From Anthropogastromicrobium sp963652495 (GTDB lineage Bacteria > Bacillota > Clostridia > Lachnospirales > Lachnospiraceae), in contig CAVJTU010000028.1 in assembly GCA_963652495.1 (NCBI GenBank), positions 1-33,553 of the forward strand: 33,553 bases of DNA. Direction: 5' to 3'. The translations under genes and the position numbers were made by a program. The stretch's first letter is position 1. Every line of letters starts with the position of its first letter. This document shows, piece after piece, positions 1 through 8,382 of the stretch. The notes under the pieces are model-generated. The model ran no database searches. It was not told the origin of the DNA and worked only from the letters and a program-made list of their open reading frames with translations.

Positions 1-60
1 CAAAAATCCTCTTGCAAGCAAGCTTGCATCGGCTTTCTGACCTTTTGTCCCTGGTGTCAT
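1..60. repeat. Palindromic intergenic element, left edge
   Basis: A perfect 7-base inverted repeat (TGCAAGC at 13-19, GCTTGCA at 22-28) is followed at 38-60 by a motif whose reverse complement reads TGACACCAGGGACAAAAGG. That motif loosely resembles TGATGTTGGGG-N-CAAAAGG at 28917 and 33472. It may be the 3' end of an element or terminator belonging to a gene left of the window. No coding sequence is visible before the promoter at 95. Confidence 0.35.
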
Positions 61-94
61 CTTATAATAATAGATTTAAAAAGGCAAGCATGTA

Positions 95-123
95 TTGACA
101 GCCAAAAGGTGATATTTTAAAAT
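95..123 (+). promoter_or_regulatory. Promoter of the pectinesterase gene
   Basis: TTGACA at 95-100, a 17-base spacer, then TAAAAT at 118-123. This is a near-consensus housekeeping promoter and gives a leader of about 45 bases before the start at 174. Confidence 0.7.
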
Positions 124-173
124 GCCTGTATGGTACAAATTTTTGCTACTGGAACAAGAAAGGAATGACTACT

Positions 174-1139
174 ATGATCACAATAAATGCCGGACAAAAT
201 ACCGAATATCCGCAGATTGCAGATGCGATTGAGGCAGCAAAGGCTTACGCTCCGCAGCCTGTTACCATTCATATCACACCGGGACGCTATCACGAAAAGC
301 TGACAGTAGCCCAGCCGCATATTACTTTGGAGGGAGAGGATGCCTCGACTACGATTCTGACATATGATGATTATGCGCGAGAAATTATGCCGGACGGCAT
401 AAAGCGGGGAACCTTTCGCACGTATACGATTTTTTTGGACGCAGCAGACATTACGCTTCGCAATCTGACAGTAGAAAACGCAGCCGGATCCGGCAAAAAG
501 GTCGGACAGGCAATTGCACTATATGCAGAGGGCGAAGGCATTCGCGTGGAAAGCTGCCGCCTGCTCGGCAGTCAGGACACGCTTTTTACAGGGCCGCTTC
601 CCGAAAAAGAAAAAGAGCCGGGTGGATTTCGCGGACCGAAAGAATTTGCTCCACGCATCAACGGAAGACAATATTATAAAGATACGTATATTTGCGGCGG
701 CGTAGACTTTATCTTTGGCAGTGCCACCGCATACTTTGAAAATTGCACACTTGAGTCTCTGGCAGAGGGCGGCGGCTATGTGACAGCAGGCTCTTCCCCA
801 AAAGGACAATCTTACGGATACATTTTCAATCACTGCCGCTTCATCGGAAGCGAACCGCACACCTGCTACCTTGGCCGTCCATGGCGCGAATATGCCAAAG
901 TCGTAATCTTAAATTCTGAGATTGGCGATCATATCCGCACGGAAGGCTGGCATGACTGGGGAAAGACAGATGCTCACGATACTGTATATTTTGCGGAATA
1001 TAAAAATTTCGGCCCCGGTGCCACCGGTACACGCCCATCCTGGACGCATACGCTGACCGACACGGAAGCCGCAAACTACACATATTCTTCTATTTTTGGT
1101 ACTGCCTCAACCGTTTCGCATCTCACTTTACACAAGTGA
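174..1139 (+). CDS. Pectin methylesterase (CE8), no signal peptide
   Basis: This enzyme removes methyl ester groups from homogalacturonan. The 321-residue protein is a right-handed parallel beta-helix of the CE8 family. The family signatures are all present: GQAIALY (Gln112), GSQDTLF (Gln134 and the acid/base Asp135), VDFIFG (nucleophile Asp178) and LGRPW (Arg235, Trp237). I chose the start at 174 because AGGA at 161-164 sits 9 bases before it; the in-frame ATG at 165 directly abuts that site. There is no signal peptide, so the protein probably acts in the cytoplasm on imported methylated oligogalacturonides rather than on polymeric pectin. It has its own promoter and ends at a bidirectional terminator facing a convergent gene. 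No galacturonate catabolic gene lies beside it here. Confidence 0.93.
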   Translation: MITINAGQNTEYPQIADAIEAAKAYAPQPVTIHITPGRYHEKLTVAQPHITLEGEDASTTILTYDDYAREIMPDGIKRGTFRTYTIFLDAADITLRNLTVENAAGSGKKVGQAIALYAEGEGIRVESCRLLGSQDTLFTGPLPEKEKEPGGFRGPKEFAPRINGRQYYKDTYICGGVDFIFGSATAYFENCTLESLAEGGGYVTAGSSPKGQSYGYIFNHCRFIGSEPHTCYLGRPWREYAKVVILNSEIGDHIRTEGWHDWGKTDAHDTVYFAEYKNFGPGATGTRPSWTHTLTDTEAANYTYSSIFGTASTVSHLTLHK

Positions 1140-1178
1140 TCTTTGCAATCAGTCAAGCGGATTCAAAAGCAAGTAAAA

Positions 1179-1214
1179 GGCTCACAGCAATCGTTTTACC
1201 TCTTGCTGTGAGCC
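1179..1214. terminator. Bidirectional terminator between convergent genes
   Basis: Perfect 12-bp stem: GGCTCACAGCAA at 1179-1190 and its complement at 1203-1214, with a 12-base loop. It is followed by TTTTA on the minus strand and by a weaker T-rich tail on the plus strand. It separates the pectinesterase from the convergent kinase-like gene. Confidence 0.85.
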
Positions 1215-1224
1215 TATCTGTCAT

Positions 1225-1833
1225 TTATTGCTTATTTTGCATCTCTATGCGTCTATCTATATAATCCTCAAGTGCCTTGACTGTCCCATCAAATCCCAGT
1301 CGGCTGCTGTTGATGCTTACATCATAAGTTCTCGAATCTCCCCACTTATCCTTGCAGAAATAATTGTGATACTGCTTTCTGTACTTATCATGGCGTTCCA
1401 TCTTAAACTGTGCATCCTGCTCTGACAGATTATAAACCTCCATTACACGCTTGCATTTTGCTTCACGATCTCCAAGCACAAATATAGAAATCAGATTCTC
1501 TCTGTCTCCGAGTACACTCTCCGCACATCTTCCGACCACAATAAATGACTCACCGGAATCTGCTTTTTTCTTTAAATATTCAAATTGCATAAATGCAACA
1601 TTTTCCTCAGCTGAACTGGAAAATCCATTCTGACTTCTGGAAAAAAACAGTCTTCTCGGCTTCTCATCGTAGCGTCGTAAATTTTCTACATCTACATTCT
1701 TCTCAGCTGCTATCGCATCCAACAGATTATGGTCATACAGCTTAATACCGTAATACTTCGCCAGCTCCACTGCAATAGAACGACCACCACTTCCAAACTC
1801 ACGTCCTAACGTAATTATCAACTGATCCTTCAT
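1225..1833 (-). CDS. Cytidylate kinase-like family protein
   Basis: A 202-residue P-loop protein of the cytidylate-kinase-like family that is common in Clostridia. Its N-terminus carries a glycine-rich loop, GREFGSGGRSIA (residues 10-21), that takes the P-loop position but lacks the usual GKS/T ending. After this come YDHNLL and VVGRCAE, as in small nucleoside kinases. A downstream RHDKYRKQYHNYF segment matches the lid and substrate region of this family. The start at 1833 follows GCAAGGAGG with 7-base spacing; an upstream in-frame start lacks such a site. It has its own promoter (1867-1895), so it is probably transcribed alone. The substrate is unknown, and a role as housekeeping CMP kinase is unlikely because true Cmk proteins have a different P-loop. 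Confidence 0.8.
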   Translation of the reverse strand: MKDQLIITLGREFGSGGRSIAVELAKYYGIKLYDHNLLDAIAAEKNVDVENLRRYDEKPRRLFFSRSQNGFSSSAEENVAFMQFEYLKKKADSGESFIVVGRCAESVLGDRENLISIFVLGDREAKCKRVMEVYNLSEQDAQFKMERHDKYRKQYHNYFCKDKWGDSRTYDVSINSSRLGFDGTVKALEDYIDRRIEMQNKQ

Positions 1834-1866
1834 AACAAATCCTCCTTGCAAACAAAACCTACGTTT

Positions 1867-1895
1867 ATTATATACCACAACAAACTATTTGTAAA
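1867..1895 (-). promoter_or_regulatory. Promoter of the kinase-like gene
   Basis: On the minus strand, TTTACA (1890-1895), a 17-base spacer and a perfect TATAAT (1867-1872), ending about 35 bases before the start codon. Confidence 0.75.
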
Positions 1896-1913
1896 TCTTA
1901 TGATTGTATCCTT

Positions 1914-3269
1914 TTAGAAGTATCTTGCAAAGATAAACAGCATGGAAATCAGTACAACAAGGATGGTTGCCGGGGCCGCATACCTGCAATACTTGCCCCA
2001 TCCGATTGGATGACCATTCTTAGAAGCAACTGAAATACCTACTACATTTGCAGATGCTCCGATTGGAGTGGCACTTCCTCCGATATCCGTACCAATTGCC
2101 AATGCCCAGGAAAGGGTAGACAGATCGACACCCTGTAAAGCACTAAGACTTCTGATAACCGGGATCATGGTGGCTGCAAATGGAATGTTATCAACAAATG
2201 CACTTGCAAATGCAGAGATCCATATGATAATCGCTACCATTAACTTCGTATTGGAACCGCTGATCTTGCTGATAAACTCAGCGATTACGTTTAATACACC
2301 AGTCTGTTCCAGACCGCCGACAACAACAAACAGTCCGATGAAGAATAACAGTGTCTTATAATCAACCTTCTTTAACAACTCTGCCGCATACTTGCGCTCA
2401 ACAATCAATGTAATGATAGCGATAAAAGTACCAATGAAGGCAACCGTCAGTCCGGTGTTTGCATGTGTTACTAACAAAACAACTGCAATCAGGAAAATAA
2501 CTACGCTGCTGGTAAACTCCTTTTTATCCTCAATCGCAGAGTTCGGGTCTGGACATGATGACGGATCAACCGGGGCGGTACCTGGTGTAACAAGCTTCTT
2601 TCTAAAGCAGAAATAAAAATAAATAACTACAACAACGAGGGCAATCGCTGCGATGGCACCGGTGTTTGTCAGAAAATCGAAGAAGCTGTAGCCCATGGAT
2701 GTTCCGATAATGATGTTCGGCGGGTCTCCGCACATCGTTGCAGAGCCTCCCAGATTTGCACAGAAAATCTCTGCGATGATCATCGGGACCGGATTGCTCT
2801 TTAACAGAAGGCAAAGCTCAATAGTAACAGCTGCAAGGAACAAAATAACTGTAATACTGTCGATGAACATAGCCAGCACAAAGGACATGATCATGAAAGT
2901 AACAAATACAGCGACCGGCTTGTAGTGAACAAGTCTTGCAATCTGCAGACACAGCCAACGGAAAAATCCTGCCTTTCCCATACCCTCTACCATGATCATC
3001 ATACCTGCGATGAAAATGATCGTGGACCAGTTAATGCCGGAAGAGGACTCTCCCGCTTCACTTGAGGTGTGCCAGAAGTCCGCTGTGAAGATACTTCCAA
3101 TATTCAGTGTTTCCATGATCGCGCTTGTGCTATGCATGGTAATACCGAATACGAGAAGAATCATCAACAGACCACATCCCAATGTAACAATGTGTCTCTC
3201 TATCTTCTCTGTAATGATCAGGGCGAACATCACGAGAAAAATAAGGACAGCTAAAATCTGTGATACCAT
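1914..3269 (-). CDS. ArsB/NhaD-type (SLC13-like) ion transporter
   Basis: A 451-residue integral membrane protein with about 11 hydrophobic segments, of the ion transporter superfamily that includes ArsB, NhaD and CitM. Two halves carry matching signatures: NLGGSATMCGDPPN (about residue 172) and DIGGSATPIGASAN (about 395). Membrane acidic residues Asp137 (FIDSIT) and Asp360 (VDNIPF) mirror each other. This inverted two-fold repeat is typical of the superfamily, in which the VDNIPF-type helix is often linked to Na+/H+ exchange or dicarboxylate/arsenite export. The start at 3269 follows GGGGAGA with 6-base spacing; an upstream GTG lacks a site. There is no adjacent ArsA, ArsR or soluble partner, so the substrate is open. 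The gene appears monocistronic. Confidence 0.85.
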   Translation of the reverse strand: MVSQILAVLIFLVMFALIITEKIERHIVTLGCGLLMILLVFGITMHSTSAIMETLNIGSIFTADFWHTSSEAGESSSGINWSTIIFIAGMMIMVEGMGKAGFFRWLCLQIARLVHYKPVAVFVTFMIMSFVLAMFIDSITVILFLAAVTIELCLLLKSNPVPMIIAEIFCANLGGSATMCGDPPNIIIGTSMGYSFFDFLTNTGAIAAIALVVVVIYFYFCFRKKLVTPGTAPVDPSSCPDPNSAIEDKKEFTSSVVIFLIAVVLLVTHANTGLTVAFIGTFIAIITLIVERKYAAELLKKVDYKTLLFFIGLFVVVGGLEQTGVLNVIAEFISKISGSNTKLMVAIIIWISAFASAFVDNIPFAATMIPVIRSLSALQGVDLSTLSWALAIGTDIGGSATPIGASANVVGISVASKNGHPIGWGKYCRYAAPATILVVLISMLFIFARYF

Positions 3270-3305
3270 AATGTATCTCCCCACTTTCTTAAATAATTAG
3301 TAAAA

Positions 3306-3340
3306 TGGCAGCCGCAAAGACAAACCTTTCACGGCTACCA
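3306..3340 (-). terminator. Likely terminator after the transglutaminase-like gene
   Basis: A 9-bp stem with one mismatch (TGGCAGCCG at 3306-3314 and CGGCTACCA at 3332-3340), followed on the minus strand by ATTTTACTAATTATTT. It lies downstream of the five-gene operon and 36 bases before the transporter start, so it may also act in that gene's leader. Confidence 0.6.
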
Positions 3341-3409
3341 TTATAATGCGTGTATTGCAAAAATGAAAGTGGAAATATGATTTTTTTGAAAGTTTTTTTC
3401 ATTATCACA

Positions 3410-6031
3410 TCACCCTCTTGCGTCCAAAATCTCCATCAGCGTCCACGCGGTACGAATGTTATAATTTGCAAATGCGAACAATCCCTTTCCGGCTTTGTTT
3501 ATGGCAAGCGCATACGGAAGGCGTTCGTCTCCTACATGCAGTGCCTCGTGAATCTGGTACAGATATGCAGCGTCTTTTCCGGTTACACATACCAGATTCA
3601 ACCCCGCATTTAATACTCGCTGCAATGTCAGATTCTTTAAAGCTGCAACGTTTTCGATCACGATTACAATGCGATAATTTTCTCTCTTGTAGGCTTCTTT
3701 GCACTCAAGGATTTCCTGGAAAAGATGCTCGGTCGGCTCCTTGCCGGGTTCTGCAATGATCAGAATACTCTTTTGTCCCTGATAGAGTGAGGTCAAGGAA
3801 ACCGGAGTGCCGACTGCATTGCAATCCATCGTCACCTGCTGCACAATCGTGTCGGAAAGTGTCGCCTCATGGCACTTCTCTGCGATCTGTGCTGGAGCTT
3901 GTATCAGCTCTAGCGTGCGTTCTGCATTCATGACAAAGCTGCTTGTGATACAGCTGACGCTTCCATCGATCTGTCTGCGTGTCGTGATGATGCGATATGC
4001 ACCCGATGCCACAAAAATGGTCTTTTCTTCGCCCGGCTCAAGTGCCAAATCTTCATAGTTCAAGGTCTGGTATGCGCCATTTTCAAAGCGGGCAATCGTC
4101 ATATGAAGCCAATATTCAAGCTTACGATCGGACTTATTTACTAAAGTCAGTGCAAGCTGCTTTTCCTGCACCTCTTTTTTCTGCGGCTCTGTCTCCATTG
4201 CCTCAAAGCAAATCTTGCCATCCTTCTCGAAGACTGCCTCTGCCTTTCCGGTAACCGGATTTAAGCGCGCCGGAATGCCCATTGTTCGGCAGATCTCTAC
4301 GAAGACAACGCGTTTGGAAGCCTCGGTGATTATCTCACACTTGATACAGCCGTCTGCCTCAGCAGGCCAATTTCCTGTGCCATAATCCGGAACCGTCTTT
4401 AATCTGTGGTTGACATAGAACCAGATCATCTGAGCAGTAATCGGCATATCCTTAGAGAATATGTTTTTTTCCTCGATCAGCTGCGCAATGCGTCCGCGGC
4501 TTCCCATCAGCTTTTCATCGCCTGCGCGCGGTGCAAGCAGGTACTTCTGATAAACTTCCTTGCTAAAGCTTTCTTTGTATGGAAGTGCTGCTCTTAAATA
4601 GGATGCAAGCACATCAGCGGAGGTATCCAGAAAATCCTTCTCGCGCAAGGTATCAAGCATCAGGCACTTGTCCTCATTGGAAAACTCCGTGCTTGCCTGG
4701 AACTTCTCAATCTCCTCGCGGTTACCTCTTGCATTTACAAGATAACAATGCCACGGATCCTTATCCTTTGCTTTTGCATCTTTCACACCATCATTCTGTG
4801 CATCCCCGGTCACGTCCTCTTGTACAAAGCCTGCCTCATATGCGGCGCGAATCTTCTCGCACTGTGCCAGACGCGCTTCGTGCTCTTCTAACTGTGCATT
4901 TGTATTCTTTGGCATTGCCTCATATGGAGGATTCAAATCAAAATGTTCCTCGGTGACACCTTTCATCTTCTCCGGGTTTACGGCCTCTTCCATCTCAAGT
5001 ACAATGGACTGCTGCACTCTCATATCAACTTTTTTGCCAAGGTAATTTCCATTGTAAACGCAGCTTACATACAGATCGCCCTTGCCCGTCAAGAAGGAGA
5101 CTGTACCATCGGATGCAGTCTTTTCTGTATGAAGCGGAAACAACTCACTATAATTGACCAGACTAAATGCCACGGTTACATTCTGCACGGGCACTCCGTG
5201 ATGCGTTACGGTAACGGTCAAACGCTCACAGTCGGCATAACGCCCGGTGACATTCATCAGTGCATACAGTGGTGTCTTATATGCAATCTCGGCAGAGCTT
5301 TCCAGATTGGAGAATGCCTTTGCGTGGACGAGCATCGCCTTGGATGCCGCTGCGGTAAACCAGCCCTTGTCCAGTACAGCCTCCGGCTCGCAGGCACCCA
5401 GATAATGCCAGTCGCCATCAGCCCATACCTCGACCCATGCATGGTTGTCATCGCAGTGCGCCCAGCGCGGAACATAGCACTGCCTTGCCGGGATGCCGAC
5501 ACTTCTCATTGCCGATACCGCAAGAGTCGATTCCTCTCCACAGCGTCCCCGTGCGGAACGGCACATGCCAAATGGTGCCAGAGTACGTCCGTCGGACGGG
5601 ATGTAGGTTGCTTTCTCATAACACCAGTAGTTGACCTCAAGTGCCGCTTCCGTCATCGTTTTTTTGTTCTTTACGCGCTCTGCCAGTTCGCTGTAAATCC
5701 ATGCGCGGCTCTGGTCAAGATCTTCATTATTGACACGCACACTCAGCACATAAGTAAAAAACAGCTCCGGCGGTACCTGCTTTGCATATGGAATACTTGC
5801 GTACATATCCAGTGTTGCCTTCACATAGGATGCGATGACTTTAACATCGTAGGATGCGATATCGCACGGATGCATGTAAGCATACAGATATTTCATACAG
5901 ATTGCTTCGTCCTCATTTGCACTTGCAATCCACGCGTCTACCTCTTTTTTTCTGTTTGGACAGCATGCCATCCATTCCTCGTAATGTTTCTTTATCTTTT
6001 CCGTCAGAGACGGTTCCAGCTTTAAAATCAT
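3410..6031 (-). CDS. Large transglutaminase-like protein with duplicated, inactivated second core
   Basis: An 873-residue protein without signal peptide or membrane segment, last gene of the fucoside operon. Residues about 60-245 form a papain-fold transglutaminase core with catalytic Cys164 (GRCGEES) and His197 (NHAWVEVW), then the segment GACEPE. Residues 265-345 look like an Ig-type beta-sandwich. Residues 474-589 resemble 66-183 again (ASYLRAALPYKE against ASYVKATLDMYA, CRTMGIPARL against MRSVGIPARQ), but the position of Cys164 is Glu570. This second core therefore looks catalytically dead. Residues 745-873 resemble a thioredoxin-like fold without CXXC; this is uncertain. Bacterial proteins of this type are often proteases or amidases rather than cross-linkers. 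The target is unknown. The gene begins 45 bases after the GH29 stop, with GGAAG before the ATG. Confidence 0.8.
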   Translation of the reverse strand: MILKLEPSLTEKIKKHYEEWMACCPNRKKEVDAWIASANEDEAICMKYLYAYMHPCDIASYDVKVIASYVKATLDMYASIPYAKQVPPELFFTYVLSVRVNNEDLDQSRAWIYSELAERVKNKKTMTEAALEVNYWCYEKATYIPSDGRTLAPFGMCRSARGRCGEESTLAVSAMRSVGIPARQCYVPRWAHCDDNHAWVEVWADGDWHYLGACEPEAVLDKGWFTAAASKAMLVHAKAFSNLESSAEIAYKTPLYALMNVTGRYADCERLTVTVTHHGVPVQNVTVAFSLVNYSELFPLHTEKTASDGTVSFLTGKGDLYVSCVYNGNYLGKKVDMRVQQSIVLEMEEAVNPEKMKGVTEEHFDLNPPYEAMPKNTNAQLEEHEARLAQCEKIRAAYEAGFVQEDVTGDAQNDGVKDAKAKDKDPWHCYLVNARGNREEIEKFQASTEFSNEDKCLMLDTLREKDFLDTSADVLASYLRAALPYKESFSKEVYQKYLLAPRAGDEKLMGSRGRIAQLIEEKNIFSKDMPITAQMIWFYVNHRLKTVPDYGTGNWPAEADGCIKCEIITEASKRVVFVEICRTMGIPARLNPVTGKAEAVFEKDGKICFEAMETEPQKKEVQEKQLALTLVNKSDRKLEYWLHMTIARFENGAYQTLNYEDLALEPGEEKTIFVASGAYRIITTRRQIDGSVSCITSSFVMNAERTLELIQAPAQIAEKCHEATLSDTIVQQVTMDCNAVGTPVSLTSLYQGQKSILIIAEPGKEPTEHLFQEILECKEAYKRENYRIVIVIENVAALKNLTLQRVLNAGLNLVCVTGKDAAYLYQIHEALHVGDERLPYALAINKAGKGLFAFANYNIRTAWTLMEILDARG

Positions 6032-6076
6032 CTTTTTCTTCCGTTTTCCTTTCTGACAGTCACAGAAAACACTATT

Positions 6077-7384
6077 TTACTCTGTCACTTCAACCTCAAG
6101 CACGGTATCCACTGCATCCGGCAGCACCGGATTTGGCCCAAGATTTGCAAATACGATATCCGGATAATCGCTATGTACCCAGCTGTCGGAAATCGGCACC
6201 TCGCTTCCGTCACAGAGAAGTCGAATCTTCTTTACTGTACCAGGCTTAATTCCGGTAAGCGGCACCGGGCCCATCGTATTCTCAAACATATGGAAATATA
6301 GCAGACTGCCATTTCTGGTAACGCGGCCGTAATCCGGCTTTTCAATGCCTGCCAGCCCGCAGCCGTAGATGCTCTTGCTGTTTTTCTTCATCCATGCACC
6401 AATCTCGCTCAAAATCTGCACGGATTCCGGTGGAATGTTTCCATATGCATCTGGGCCGACATTTAACAGCAGATTGCCGCCCTTAGAAACGCATTCAACC
6501 AGCTTTTTGATGATCATTGACGACGGCTTAAAAAACTTGTCTCTCGCACAGTAGCCCCAGTTGTTGTTCATCGTGATGCAGGACTCCCAGTTGACCGGAT
6601 TTCCTTTCACATCACGGATGCCATACGGTGGAATAATCTGCTCCGGACTTACAAAATCGCCATGATATGGCAGCGGATTTTCCGTTACCAGAGAGCCATA
6701 CCCCTCTCCGCTCGCCTCTAAGCGGTTGTCGATGATGACCTGCGGCTGAAGCTCGCGCACCATATTGACAAGCTTTGTAGCGCCCCACTTCTCACCCCTC
6801 ATATCGTCATAGGAAAAATCAAACCACAGTACATCGATCTGTCCGTAATTCGTACAGATCTCACGCACCTGATTGTGCATGAAGGTTACATAATTGTCCC
6901 AATTGCGGTTCTCATTCGTATATGCCGGGTTGTTTCGCATTGGATGCTGTCGATCGCCATAGTGCGGAAAATCATCGTGATACCAGTCGATTAAGGAGAA
7001 ATACAGACCGACCTTCAGACCCTCTGCGCGGACTGCCTCGACATACTCAGCAACGAGATCGCGTCCGCACTTTGTATTGGTAGATTTAAACTCGGTATAC
7101 TTGCTGTCAAACAAGCAAAAGCCGTCGTGGTGCTTTGCCGTTAAAACGACATATTTCATACCAGCCTCTTTTGCTGCTTTTGCCCACTTTTTCGGATCGT
7201 AATCCTTTGGATCAAACTCATAAAAATATTTCATGTAGTCTTCCTTTGGAATCTCCTCGACACTGCGCACCCACTCGCCTCTGGCTGGAATCGAATACAA
7301 TCCCCAGTGGATAAACATACCAAATCTGGCATCTACATACCATTCCATTCTCTTGTTGTACTCTTCGCGATTAAACTGATACAT
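6077..7384 (-). CDS. Alpha-L-fucosidase, GH29
   Basis: A 435-residue retaining alpha-L-fucosidase. GH29 signatures are RFGMFIHWGLYS (residues 20-31), KHHDGF (84-89) and LWFDFSYD, in which Asp189 is the expected nucleophile. NLLLNVGPDAYG (304-315) is also typical. Glu248 in the SPEQ segment is a candidate acid/base. With no signal peptide, it should act on fucosylated oligosaccharides after import. The ABC importer directly upstream and FucI/FucA about 8 kb away support this. It starts at an ATG preceded by GGAGGAAAG. The short C-terminal beta domain is present and the length is normal for bacterial GH29 enzymes. Confidence 0.95.
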   Translation of the reverse strand: MYQFNREEYNKRMEWYVDARFGMFIHWGLYSIPARGEWVRSVEEIPKEDYMKYFYEFDPKDYDPKKWAKAAKEAGMKYVVLTAKHHDGFCLFDSKYTEFKSTNTKCGRDLVAEYVEAVRAEGLKVGLYFSLIDWYHDDFPHYGDRQHPMRNNPAYTNENRNWDNYVTFMHNQVREICTNYGQIDVLWFDFSYDDMRGEKWGATKLVNMVRELQPQVIIDNRLEASGEGYGSLVTENPLPYHGDFVSPEQIIPPYGIRDVKGNPVNWESCITMNNNWGYCARDKFFKPSSMIIKKLVECVSKGGNLLLNVGPDAYGNIPPESVQILSEIGAWMKKNSKSIYGCGLAGIEKPDYGRVTRNGSLLYFHMFENTMGPVPLTGIKPGTVKKIRLLCDGSEVPISDSWVHSDYPDIVFANLGPNPVLPDAVDTVLEVEVTE

Positions 7385-7398
7385 CTTTCCTCCGATCT

Positions 7399-7422
7399 GT
7401 CAGGACAGTACTCTGCCCTGAC
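7399..7422 (-). other. Intercistronic hairpin before GH29
   Basis: A 10-bp stem with one G-U pair and a 4-base loop (7399-7408 with 7413-7422), located in the 51-base gap between the second permease and the fucosidase. On the minus strand there is no T-run after it, so it is more likely an mRNA processing or stability element than a terminator. On the plus strand it is followed by GTTTTTTA. Confidence 0.6.
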
Positions 7423-7435
7423 GTTTTTTATATTT

Positions 7436-8365
7436 TTAACCCTTTACGGCTCCGATCATAACACCTTTTACAAAATATTTCTGAACAAACGGATAGATCA
7501 TCATTACAGGCACCGATGCGACCACAATGACGGAATACTGAAGCAGATCCTTTAAGCCTCTCTGTCTTGCAAGTGCATCTGCACTTCCCATCATCGTCTC
7601 ATCAATATCGTTCATGATAAGAATCTCGCGCAGAATAATCTGCAGCGGCTGCAAATAGTTCGCTTTTCTCAAATATAGTATTGCATCCTGGTAAGAGTTC
7701 CATCTGGCTACACCATAGTACAGCACAAGCACGGCTATGATCGGCTTTGACAACGGAACTACAACGCGGATGAGATACTTAAACGGTGTACATCCATCGA
7801 TCTCTGCTGCTTCATACAGCTCGTCCGGAATGGAGTTTATCATATAGGTTCTGGCGATAATCATGTTGTAGGTTGACATTGCGCCCGGGATCAAAAGCGC
7901 CCATATGGTATCGATCATGCCAAGTGCATTTACTAAAATAAAGTTTGGAACCATGCCTCCTGAAAAATACATGGTAAATACAAAATACATAGCAACCTTA
8001 TTTCTGGCAGTAAACTCCTTTCTTGAGAGCGGATATGCACACAGAAGCGTCATAATGATATTGATAAAGGTTCCGAATACCATGTAGAACAGAGAATTGC
8101 GAAAACCTGTCCAGAACTTTTTATATGTAAAGACTGCCTCATATCCTCTCAAAGTAAAATTCTTAGGCCAGAATGTTACTTTTCCGCTGATCACAGCCTG
8201 CGGCTCCGAGAATGATGCCGCGATAATGTGAAGTACAGGAAGCAGCACGATCAACACGATAATTGTCATAACAACATACAACAATATCGTAAAAAACTTG
8301 CTTAACGGACTCTCTGTGCGAAATTTATAAAACGCACTGTCGGATTTTGACAATGTTTTGCTCAT
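7436..8365 (-). CDS. Sugar ABC transporter permease, YtcP/LplC type
   Basis: A 309-residue inner-membrane permease with about six membrane helices and the EAA loop ELYEAAEIDGCTPFKYLIRV, which binds the ATPase. It is a carbohydrate uptake family 1 permease of the YtcP subgroup that works with an LplB partner and imports complex oligosaccharides. The start at 8365 (MSKTLSK) follows AAGGAGGG with 6-base spacing; the in-frame ATG at 8389 would put this site inside the gene. The upstream permease stops 17 bases earlier. The C-terminus FVKGVMIGAVKG is typical of this subgroup. No ATPase gene lies in the operon, so a shared MsmK-like ATPase elsewhere probably energises it. Confidence 0.93.
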   Translation of the reverse strand: MSKTLSKSDSAFYKFRTESPLSKFFTILLYVVMTIIVLIVLLPVLHIIAASFSEPQAVISGKVTFWPKNFTLRGYEAVFTYKKFWTGFRNSLFYMVFGTFINIIMTLLCAYPLSRKEFTARNKVAMYFVFTMYFSGGMVPNFILVNALGMIDTIWALLIPGAMSTYNMIIARTYMINSIPDELYEAAEIDGCTPFKYLIRVVVPLSKPIIAVLVLYYGVARWNSYQDAILYLRKANYLQPLQIILREILIMNDIDETMMGSADALARQRGLKDLLQYSVIVVASVPVMMIYPFVQKYFVKGVMIGAVKG

Positions 8366-8382
8366 TCGTTTTCCCTCCTTAC

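Noticed and set aside
4943..6025. Long open frame of 360 codons opposite the transglutaminase-like gene
   Set aside because: Antisense shadow: no recognised domain, odd composition, and the opposite strand has a complete conserved catalytic core.
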